Part shown: in pieces, positions 1-7,089 of the stretch
How positions within the stretch are numbered: position 1 is the stretch's first letter
How the letters are laid out: each line of letters opens with the position of its first letter
Assembly: GCA_027577415.1 (NCBI GenBank)
Contig: JANBQS010000449.1
Location: forward strand, 1 to 17,696
From: Coemansia sp. RSA 922
Taxonomy: Eukaryota; Kickxellomycota; Kickxellomycetes; Kickxellales; Kickxellaceae
Direction of reading: 5' to 3'
DNA: 17,696 nucleotides
Translations under genes and position numbers: made by a program
Notes under the pieces: generated by a model
The model's database searches: none
What the model was told of the DNA's origin: nothing
Seen by the model: only the letters and a program-made list of their open reading frames with translations

Positions 1-1025
1 TGCCGCACTGTTGTCTGCGTTTGTGTTCTGCTTCCTTTTCATGAATATCCTCCGGATATCAACAGTTAATCAGTGTCGAATCAGGTGACTATGAGGAAAT
101 TTGCTTAGGCTAAACCAGGCTACCCCCTGTATCTTTTCTTCTGAAAGGTGCTCAGACAACGCACAGACAGAGCACAGACAATAAAACTATTAAAAAGGTC
201 TGACCCTTTCCACAGCACACCCCAGTGCCTTCTATAAACGGGAATGAGACTACCATCTGTGGCTGAGAGACCAGAAGCAATGAGAAAGCTGTCGCATTCC
301 ATGGGAAAAGCCACTTCCGCTCCCTCACCTTCTTCTCCCAACAAAAATAGTAGGGACAACACCCCCAAACCAGCGCGCAACAGTAATGTTGGTTTCTGAG
401 AATACAAGATCAAATGCATCTCAATGAAAAATTTTCCAGGGTCCTTGATTTGATTCCCAAATACGATTATGCATTGTGCCCTTCACCCCAATCTGCATGC
501 ATCTTGGTAGATGTGCTGCAAGCCACAGCTCATATCCATCACCTGCAAAATAGCAATATTGGGAAAAGGTACTAATTGTTCTAGCATGCGCCTTTTTCTC
601 TTTAGTCTACATGCATCAATGCTTAATGCAGGCAGCGATTTCTAGAGTCTTGAATGCCCCTGGCCAAAGTAAACTTTTACACGTGGCCAAAAGGGTGCTA
701 GGCACACATAACAAACAGCAATATTAAACCCCAAGGGCTCTGCTCGATTACAAGCATACTAATGCCGTCATGCGTGCATAAAACACCCTATATAGGTGTT
801 CACCGCCCATATAACTCTTTGAATGTAGATTGTACTGTTGCGTCATTAGCTGCACTTGGAAATAAGCTCGCAACGCGCAAATTGTACATTTATATTCTAT
901 TTTAAATCCCCGAACTTGGCCCAATGCCACTCCAACAGCTACTCGCTTAATTGCTTGAAACCAATGATGTCAAAGTGTTTGCATACTAATGCCAAGCACA
1001 AGGTGCAGCAATGTGATTTCTCATA

Positions 1026-1585
1026 CCTGGTCTTGTGCGCATCACCAAATATATATCCATTCATAAAGCTAGCATATTCACTCGTGATCTTGAAAGGTGG
1101 TGCTGCACTAAACCTAATTACATCTAATGTTGTGAAACCACTGCTGGTTGGTACATCCACCCCTTCACACGGATGTGTTACCCACCCTAGGCTACAGCGG
1201 AGACTTTGCTCCTGCTGAAAGGTGTGAAAGTGGTTAAACAGAGGTGTATGTACATATTCACTTGCATTTGTATCCACTCCCTGAATGATTCAGACCCGAT
1301 TGACGAATACTTGATAAATGAGTGTTTAGACATGGTTTTCATTAGCTATCTTTTCATGACCTCTTTACAAATAATGTTTAGCATTTTCTCGATAGTATCC
1401 TCTCGTTTCTTAATATTAGCAATAAGAGACCCCTCGCTTTCTTGTGACACTTGGCCAGCTTGGAGATAGATATTTAAAAAAGGGCAAGTAATGGAGCAAG
1501 TCCAGTTGATAGAGATTGCAAGTGGGTTTACTTCTTTAAGAGCTTGTTGGAATTTTTTTTTACAGAAACCCTTTTATCAAACGGC
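1026..1585 (-). CDS. Candidate multi-exon gene with a coiled coil, unidentified (weak)
   Basis: I do not recognise this gene. On the minus strand an open frame of about 70 codons (roughly 1585 down to 1355) ends in a helix with Ile/Leu/Met at heptad spacing (motif LIANIKKREDTIEKMLNII). A possible donor after 1367 (weak, GTCATG) and an acceptor CATTCAG just above 1280 would join it in phase to a second open frame of about 85 codons, which stops being needed at a GTATGA donor just below 1026. The order of a Trp-containing hydrophobic stretch, a coiled coil and then a Phe-rich tail loosely recalls XLF/Nej1-type repair factors, but the resemblance is too slight to name it. No start exon or final exon was settled. 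Open frames of this size also occur by chance in AT-balanced DNA. Confidence 0.2.
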
Positions 1586-1772
1586 TACAGCCTAAAAGAG
1601 TACACAATTGGAGTTTGTGCGCTGTTAGCAAAGTGTGCTACAAAAATGGTGCAGTGCCAACTGTGGGTGGGCGTTATTCTATGGCGTATGTAAATCCTTT
1701 TTGATGACATTGCATTTTACTCATAGGGTGGTTTGACTTCTGATATGCAGCCTTTGCCCAAGAGTCCTTGTT

Positions 1773-1863
1773 GTGGCTAGCCCTAAGCCACCGCATCACA
1801 CAGAACTAATCGCGGTCACCTAATCGGCGGTCCAGGACAAGGGGTTGCGGCTTAGACCGCAGC
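1773..1863. other. Two adjacent GC-rich hairpins
   Basis: Two short perfect or near-perfect inverted repeats lie in a GC-rich patch inside AT-rich DNA. The first is at 1773-1791 (GTGGCT pairing with AGCCAC, 7-nt loop) and the second at 1844-1863 (7-bp stem around TGCGG/CCGCA with a 6-nt loop). Between them ACAGAA fits the loose ANANNA consensus of an H/ACA snoRNA hinge. There is no convincing ACA tail, no tRNA T-arm and no open frame. A structured RNA is possible but unproven. Confidence 0.3.
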
Positions 1864-2464
1864 ATAGTATTGTTATTTAAAAGAATTTATTATTGCTTAC
1901 GGAGTAAAACTCTTTATCCTCTCTTTCATTTATTGAACTATACCTTTTAATATCACATACCGCCAATGTGAAACTGGCCAAAGACCAACTGAGTGGCGGT
2001 TGTCACCAACACCAACTACTACTTTATGATTTGCCCAACAGGTTATCTCCCTGTTAAAATGACCCTGCATGACGAAGTGGTTGACAACCTCCACTTCAAA
2101 AATTGCATCTAAACCTTTACCTGCCTTGTGCCTTTTTATTCTTCTCTTGGCTGACAGAATATCGGACACCGCTTTGAGAAAATCCGACCATACGCTGTAT
2201 AATTTGTGACTGGAACAATGCCATTGCCAAATCTCCAGAACGCGTTTATACTGTTTTGATTAATTTTTGGATATACTAGTGCTGTCGATTATGTATACCT
2301 AGATAATGAAAATTTGCGAGTTATGAAGTATGAAGTGGGGAAATGGTCGCTAGTACACTTTGCGGCGATATAAACAAGTATTACACTTTTTTTATTTATA
2401 AAATCAATGTTTTTTCATATGGAACTTGGCGAATAGCATGATACATGTTTCTGGCGTGGAAAAC

Positions 2465-2472
<8 letters not shown>

Positions 2473-2495
<23 letters not shown>
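2473..2495. repeat. (TA)n microsatellite at the mariner insertion site
   Basis: An uninterrupted alternating A/T tract of about 23 bases follows an A-rich run and ends exactly at the left end of the mariner element. It offers many TA dinucleotides, the obligatory target of Tc1/mariner insertion. Only TA (or TATA) is duplicated on the right side at 3782, so the tract is largely host sequence rather than part of the element. Confidence 0.85.
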
Positions 2496-2521
2496 CAGGT
2501 TGAATTCACATGTCCGGTTCA
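2496..2521 (+). repeat. Left terminal inverted repeat of the mariner element
   Basis: This 26-bp end matches the reverse complement of 3756-3781 at 18 of 26 positions, with two solid blocks: the outer CAGGT and the inner GTCCGGTTCA. Mismatches cluster between the blocks. The outer and inner blocks are where a mariner transposase would be expected to contact its ends. Confidence 0.9.
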
Positions 2522-2634
2522 TACGAAAGCCTAGAACCTCTCCGTATCCCCTCATCCCGTCTTTCCCAAGACAACGGAAGATGACTACCTTTTGTACTCT
2601 TTCTTTGCTAGGTCACTTATTACTATTATTAAAT

Positions 2635-3725
2635 ATGCCTCCTAGAATAATCGACTTCGCTCAAAATCCAACTCCGAAATTTTGGAATGAAATTCAGTCA
2701 TATTCGCGTTTTTATTCTGGCCTGTTTCGGACGTGGTCTTTCTTTTGGCGATGCCTTTTCTTTTATTCACGGCCTAGAGCTTGGTATGAGCATTACCATG
2801 AAGACCATTAGAAAGTGGTACGGCCGCTTTGAACAGGGCAACTTTGACCTTGAAGATCGCCCCAGACCAGGCAGAGACCACACTGTCTCCGACGACACGT
2901 TGACCGAAGTATTTTGCAATAAAATAACCAAGGACCCCCGGATAACCTGGGAGGAGCTAGGGAACATCGGGCACTGTAGCTTCTATAGGGCAAAGGACAT
3001 CGTCGCTGAGTGGTTTGGGTATACTCGCAAAATGGATTATATTGTGCCTCACGTATTAACACCTGAACAAATCGAACAACGGCTCACATTCTGCCGGGAC
3101 TTTAAAAAAAAAGTATGCTGGCACAAACGGACGGACGCGCTTCAACCTTGTGACAGGCGACGAGACCTGGGTACCTATCCGTTCCATGCGAAAACATAGC
3201 AAACGTCTTGCATTTGCAGGAGATGGTGTTCCAAAATCTACATCAATACGGCCAAGTCGCTGGGATAAAAAGGTCCTATGCACGCTCTTTGTATCGCCAA
3301 AGGGAAAGGTCGCCGAGCACTACCTTCCTACCAAAAAGAGTATGGATCAAGCGACTTTCTGGGGAGAAGTCATTCTGCAAGTCATCGAGGGCTGGTTGGA
3401 TCAAGATGGCAATCAGCAACCAGCAAAAATTTGGATTCACTTCGACAACGCACGGCCACACCTTATTCCTAGTAAGATGGATCCGCCCAAGTTCCATTTA
3501 CTCAAGGCGCCGCCGTACTCTCCAGATCTGTCACCCTGCGACTTTCTATTCTTTCCTTGGCTGAAAAGCAATATGGAGTCTGAAGGAGGGCCAGATTTGA
3601 CCGTAGTGAAATTTGATTGGGTTAACTGGGTCAATAACATTCCAGAGGAGTACTATACAGACCTGGTCGACAGGTGGTTGGACCAGTACCAGAAGGTCAT
3701 CGATGCTGGTGGACAGTACGTTTAA
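2635..3725 (+). pseudogene. mariner transposase, frameshifted
   Basis: The gene encodes a mariner-type DDD transposase in pieces. A likely N-terminus begins at the ATG at 2635 (MPPRIIDF...). Homology-like reading moves to another frame near 2698, consistent with a 2-nt loss, where IRVFILACFGRGLSFGDA begins. The N-terminal helix-turn-helix region runs on through KWYGRFEQGNFDLEDRPRPG and IVPHVLTPEQIEQR. A second shift at the nine-A run (3103-3111) leads into the catalytic part: first Asp in TGDETW (3159-3161), second in HFDNARPH, third in YSPDLSPCDF, stop at 3723-3725. The residues between the second and third Asp number 31, not the 34 typical of mariner. The frame from 3150 onward has no internal stop. 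The second frameshift is clear in the sequence; the first is inferred from the expected N-terminus. Confidence 0.88.
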
Positions 3726-3755
3726 AACGAGCTTCTACTTTGGGAATAAATTTAT

Positions 3756-3781
3756 TGAACCGGACTTCGTAACTCTACCTG
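3756..3781 (-). repeat. Right terminal inverted repeat of the mariner element
   Basis: Inverted partner of 2496-2521. The inner TGAACCGGAC block and the outer ACCTG are conserved, and the repeat is followed directly by TA of the target duplication. It starts 31 bp after the transposase stop codon, the compact arrangement usual for mariner. Confidence 0.9.
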
Positions 3782-3908
3782 TATATTCAAAACATTGGCT
3801 TGCGATACACTCCGTACAAGCCAAATTTGGTCAGGCCATTCACCCCTAGACTAGCTAGTCTTAAATTTTCAAAGTGTATATAATGCGCGTGGTTGACATA
3901 TAACTGAG

Positions 3909-5495
3909 CTAGTACTCGGGAGCTAGAGATATCACAATGCGGCAGTCGCGTTCTGGAAACCTGGGACCGACACTGAGACTGTGTGTGCGAGGCATGGCAA
4001 TGGGATTACCATGTTCATCAAGGCGCTCTGGCGTGAACAACGAATCGGACGGTACGGCAAAATCATAATCCTTTAGCAAGTTTGCGATCATCGTCATCAT
4101 TTCGTACTGAGCCAAATTACGGCCGGGACAGATCCTCACGCCAGAACTAAACGTCAGTATATTGTGTCTGGCCTTTTCGTCGTCCAAGAAGCGCTCAGGC
4201 ATGAATCTGCGTGGATTTTTCCAAGTGCCTTGATGGTGGTTGGCGCCAGCAACATTGACGCCAATCAGAGTTCCCGCAGGTAAAAAGTGGCCCTGGAAAG
4301 TAGCGCCGCCTTCAGGCACCACGCGAGGCAGCGGTACACCAGATGCACCACGAATGCGCAAAGACTCGCTAATACAGGCATCGATATAGGGTAGGCGGGC
4401 TTTGCCCTCGGCATATGTTATAGTGTAATGGCGCGGGAAAGCAGCACGCACCTCCTCGGTCGCTCTGCGGTAGACGTCTGGATAGAGCATCAAGTAGTGC
4501 AATGTCCAGCTCATTGTCAGTGCTGTGGTGTCGGTGCCACCGACCAAAAAGCTAATGTTCTCAGCGGTTACCTGGGTGGCATTCATCTTGACCTTAGACT
4601 CGGGATCCTGGCAGTCAATTAGGATCTGGAGCAGATCCTTGGGCTTTTCGATCTCGCCCCGCCGCAATTGCTCACGGCGGTGCTCGGCAGCAGCATTGCC
4701 AAACGCTACAAATTTGTCCCTGCTCTGGATCAGTCGCCGCACTAATAGGTTGGCAGGAAATGAAAGGACGCTGTCATAGACCATTTTGACTATAGCCAGC
4801 TTGTTGTAATCGTTGACCCAGTCAGCGAGTTTGGCGGTGTTGTCGCGTAGTGCGTTGAAGCGCTGGCCGTATCCCAGAGCACCAAGAACATCGAAAGTAA
4901 CCATGGAGAAATGCAGGCCGTAGTTGACAGTGGCTGACCCGGCTGTAGTTGACCGAGCGATTTCCTTGTCCCACTTTGCCCTTATTGCGCGGATACCACA
5001 TTCAAGGATAATCGGCTCCATCTCGTTTAGATACCCGTGAGTAAATGCGGGCCCCACTTGTCTGCGGCGCATATTGGTGAGTTCCGCCGAATGTGTGGTA
5101 AACATGGTTTCATCGACTAGCGCAAAAGCCTTGTACATGTCGCTCTTGACAAACCTGTGGGTACTGAGTACTGTGCGGCAATCTGCTGGGTTGCTGAGTA
5201 TCACTACGTTAGGGCGCATCATAAATATATCGCCAAAGATATAGTAGTCGGCTTCAGCCACTTCAGATAATCGACCTAAAACCATCACGAGACGAGATGG
5301 CAGCGATGAGAGGCGGTACAAGAGCCGCCCGGGGATGCGGCAATAGGGCGAGAGATACAGGCTGTAGAAAACGTAGCTGAATGACAGAGTGCTAGCCGCT
5401 ACTACAGCCAGTCGGGCGGAAGGGATGAAATCTAGCTGCCACAAGTACTGCGCAGCGCGACCCAAACTGGCGTAAAGAAGTTCGTAGATAGCCAT
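3909..5495 (-). CDS. Cytochrome P450 monooxygenase, ER-anchored
   Basis: A 528-residue, apparently intronless haem-thiolate monooxygenase, a normal length for microsomal fungal P450s. A hydrophobic N-terminal anchor (about residues 28-48) precedes a Pro/Gly hinge (SPYCRIPG). The I-helix oxygen-activation motif is GGTDTT (319-324), the K-helix ExxR is ESLR (377-380), PERF is at 433-436, and the haem loop FSSGVRICPG places the proximal Cys at 456. The C-helix reads NMRRRQVGPAF and lacks the usual Trp before the haem-propionate Arg. It would act at the ER membrane with a P450 reductase; substrate and CYP family cannot be read from the sequence. The start is the first ATG of the frame, just before the anchor, with an AT-rich TTTAAAT element about 37 bp upstream. 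It is convergent with the mariner copy and has no biosynthetic partner nearby. Confidence 0.95.
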   Translation of the reverse strand: MAIYELLYASLGRAAQYLWQLDFIPSARLAVVAASTLSFSYVFYSLYLSPYCRIPGRLLYRLSSLPSRLVMVLGRLSEVAEADYYIFGDIFMMRPNVVILSNPADCRTVLSTHRFVKSDMYKAFALVDETMFTTHSAELTNMRRRQVGPAFTHGYLNEMEPIILECGIRAIRAKWDKEIARSTTAGSATVNYGLHFSMVTFDVLGALGYGQRFNALRDNTAKLADWVNDYNKLAIVKMVYDSVLSFPANLLVRRLIQSRDKFVAFGNAAAEHRREQLRRGEIEKPKDLLQILIDCQDPESKVKMNATQVTAENISFLVGGTDTTALTMSWTLHYLMLYPDVYRRATEEVRAAFPRHYTITYAEGKARLPYIDACISESLRIRGASGVPLPRVVPEGGATFQGHFLPAGTLIGVNVAGANHHQGTWKNPRRFMPERFLDDEKARHNILTFSSGVRICPGRNLAQYEMMTMIANLLKDYDFAVPSDSLFTPERLDEHGNPIAMPRTHSLSVGPRFPERDCRIVISLAPEY

Positions 5496-5770
5496 ACGGA
5501 GAGAGTAGATAATGATATGTGTTTGCGATTATTTAAAAAGATAGGTAGGTTAAGTGAAGAGAAGGAAGGAAAGAGCACAATCATTTCCCCAATATATGTC
5601 TGTACTGTTTTTCCAGATACAAGGAAATGTGTATGCCATCAATGCACTGCATAGGAAATCTGGCAAACTACTCATTTCTTTCTGCACTTGGTACTTTATT
5701 ACAGAACATGCGGAATTGGAAGAATGTTGCAGGGTGACATACGTACTTTAGTAGGTGATTGGCTTCTTAG

Positions 5771-6132
5771 AACTTGATTTGCGTAGATGGCCCAAGTGGC
5801 AAGAGATTGACAATCGCAGATATAATCCACACAGCTGCACCCCACATCCGAGCGTACATAAATCCGAGAACTACATCACAAATTACGGTGGTGCGTCCAA
5901 CATGGTTGACGCTGCGCAGGCAAACCGCATGTTTATTTAGCTTTATGGCCTGTTCCTTTCTGGAACATTAGTGTCCCTGGCGATTGCTGTCAGGAAAAAG
6001 CACAAGCACACGCAGCAAAAATGGGGGATGGCAGCTCACTACAACACACGACTTATAGCTATTGCCAACAAGTACTCGGGCGACAATGTCGATAGTCGAA
6101 TGGAGAAAAAAACACTAGCAGGGACTTTTTGA
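5771..6132 (+). CDS. Candidate spliced small membrane protein, C-terminal part (unidentified)
   Basis: I do not recognise the family. An open segment 5771-5890 (40 codons) is preceded by an acceptor-like CTTCTTAG, with an in-frame TAG directly upstream that forces an exon boundary. A possible 50-nt intron (5891-5940, GTGCGT...TTTATTTAG) joins it in phase to 5941-6132 (63 codons plus TGA). The joined part has a basic/polar first half (IADIIHTAAPHIRAYINPRT), one membrane segment (LYGLFLSGTLVSLAIAV), then RKKHKH and a polar tail. Third codon positions in the last part lean to G/C, as in real genes here. The start exon was not fixed; one in-phase option is an ATG at 5596 with a donor at 5629. A minus-strand frame through the same bases is also open, so the strand is not certain. 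Confidence 0.35.
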
Positions 6133-6145
6133 GCGCCAACTAAGC

Positions 6146-6166
6146 AAAAAAGCAAAGCTGCAAAAA
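6146..6166 (-). terminator. RNA polymerase III terminator of the tRNA gene
   Basis: On the minus strand, T5 (6162-6166) begins 7 nt beyond the tRNA 3' end and a T6 run (6146-6151) backs it up. Runs of four or more T on the coding strand are the standard Pol III stop signal. Confidence 0.8.
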
Positions 6167-6172
6167 GCGATT

Positions 6173-6255
6173 TGCCTACTATCAGAATTGAACTGATGAC
6201 CTCTGCTTGACTTGGAAAGTACGAGAGCAGCGCACTGCCCCTGTGCTAAGCAGGC
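6173..6255 (-). tRNA. tRNA-Thr(CGU) with an 11-nt intron
   Basis: The minus strand folds into a full cloverleaf. The acceptor is GCCTGCT with AGTAGGC (one G-T pair) and discriminator A. The D stem is GCAC/GTGC with loop AGGGGCA. The anticodon stem is CTGCT/AGCAG, the variable loop is 5 nt, and the T stem is ATCAG/CTGAT with loop TTCAATT. The anticodon loop is 18 nt: CT, anticodon CGT (6221-6223), A, then an 11-nt insert (6209-6219) and A. The insert sits at 37/38, the position of nuclear pre-tRNA introns removed by the Sen endonuclease. The A box (TAGCACAGGGG) and B box (AGTTCAATTCT) are recognisable and no CCA is encoded, as expected in a eukaryote. It decodes ACG threonine codons. Confidence 0.9.
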
Positions 6256-7089
6256 AACTTCATTTTTTGAAATGAGGAATTGCAGGGAGTACACACTCTG
6301 GAGGCTGACTATTTTCCTATTATTGAAAATTCCGGCGGTTATATGCGATAAACTATTATTAACAAGACAGCTGGCGTAAATTACTCGCTATGACACGCCA
6401 TGCGGCTAACGGAGGATTATTAGCTGGCAGGTAATATTGAGTTTGAAGATACTATTTTTTGAATATGACACCACTAATCAAACAAACGGACTCTATCTCA
6501 CAGGCCATTTAATCTAGGGCTTTCCTCTTGTCCGGGCCATGGTAGGCAGCGCAGTATTAGTAGCAATGACTTTATTACGTCATTACCTTTGGCCATGTTG
6601 TCTCTTTTTGAATTGTGAGCTGACGGGCGGTCGGCAAAAGCAAAAGCAAAAGGCAAATAGTAAGAGTATGTACGTAGATGGAAGCGAAGTATCTCTAGCA
6701 ATTATATTAAACACTTTTTATCGGGTCTCAAGAGTTGGCGCACAATTCTAGATAAGCGATAATAGCTTACTGCTGCAATGGATGGCCTCAATCTTAACGT
6801 GTACCACGTTTCGAATCTCATCAAGTGAGTGATCAAATATCGGTATCCAGGCATGGAGAGAAAGGTCAACGCGGCCAGTGAGCATGAGGAGTCGCGACTC
6901 TACCCCCCAATGCCTTTGTCAGACTGCAACAGGGCCATAAAGCGAAATTCGATCGACTGGACCATCGAGAATATGCCAGCAACAAATGAATCGCGCAACA
7001 TCAACCACTTGCGTCACATACAATCTAACTTTCAGCTATGGTAATTATTGGTATGGACGAGTAATACGAAAAAAAACAATTTAGAACAT
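6256..7089. other. Interval between tRNA and acyl-CoA synthetase
   Basis: This roughly 830-bp stretch has no gene I can name. A plus-strand frame from an ATG at 6778 runs to a stop at 7044 but is broken by one in-frame TGA at 6826-6828; the bases there (AAGTGAGT) also look like a strong splice donor. No convincing acceptor-exon pair or family match was found. The rest is AT-rich and should include the tRNA 5' flank and the 3' region of the acyl-CoA synthetase gene. Confidence 0.4.

Larger units (their letters stand above)
1..2472. other. Gene-poor region without a recognisable gene
   Basis: This stretch of almost 2.5 kb contains no protein I can name. Open frames on both strands reach about 120 codons but show no family motif, and several lack a convincing start. 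Two items are listed separately: a candidate multi-exon minus-strand gene at about 1026-1585 and two GC-rich hairpins at 1773-1863. A further minus-strand open frame runs from about 2260 down to 1930; its only ATG is internal and it resembles nothing I can identify. The remainder is AT-rich, with short homopolymer runs, and looks intergenic or degenerated. Confidence 0.5.
2496..3781 (+). mobile_element. mariner-family DNA transposon with both ends present
   Basis: The 1286-bp element has 26-bp terminal inverted repeats, begins CAGG, ends CCTG and is flanked by TA on both sides (2494-2495 and 3782-3783). Size, TA target duplication and a single internal transposase gene all fit mariner (IS630-Tc1-mariner superfamily), which moves by cut and paste. 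The transposase reading frame is disrupted, so this copy is presumably non-autonomous but could still be mobilised by an intact relative because both ends survive. It lies 127 bp from the 3' end of the convergent P450 gene and interrupts no recognisable gene. Confidence 0.93.
5496..6172. other. Interval between P450 and tRNA
   Basis: Apart from the candidate spliced gene at 5771-6132, I see only the presumed P450 promoter (AT-rich TTTAAAT at about 5530-5537) and an A/G-rich stretch at 5553-5580. The tRNA transcript tail and its poly-T stops (on the minus strand) occupy 6146-6172. Confidence 0.45.

Noticed and set aside
120..419. Minus-strand ORF of 99 codons near the left edge
   Set aside because: No motif, no coding-like third-position bias, and a length expected by chance in this composition.
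754..993. Exact 13-base repeat gcatactaatgcc at 754-766 and 981-993
   Set aside because: Only two copies and no similarity in the flanks; it contains the common branch-point string tactaa, so chance is a sufficient explanation.
1773..1863. tRNA in the GC-rich hairpin patch
   Set aside because: No T-arm or B box, no acceptor pairing, and the loop lacks U33.
1930..2169. Minus-strand ORF vaguely like the second half of a retropepsin, with a possible LTR-like stretch at 1770-1980
   Set aside because: No D-T/S-G active site, no second LTR, no primer-binding site and no reverse transcriptase motif nearby.
6826..6851. A 26-nt intron GTGAGT...TATCCAG within the interrupted ORF at 6778-7044
   Set aside because: Too short for the spliceosome, and removing it shifts the frame into an early stop.
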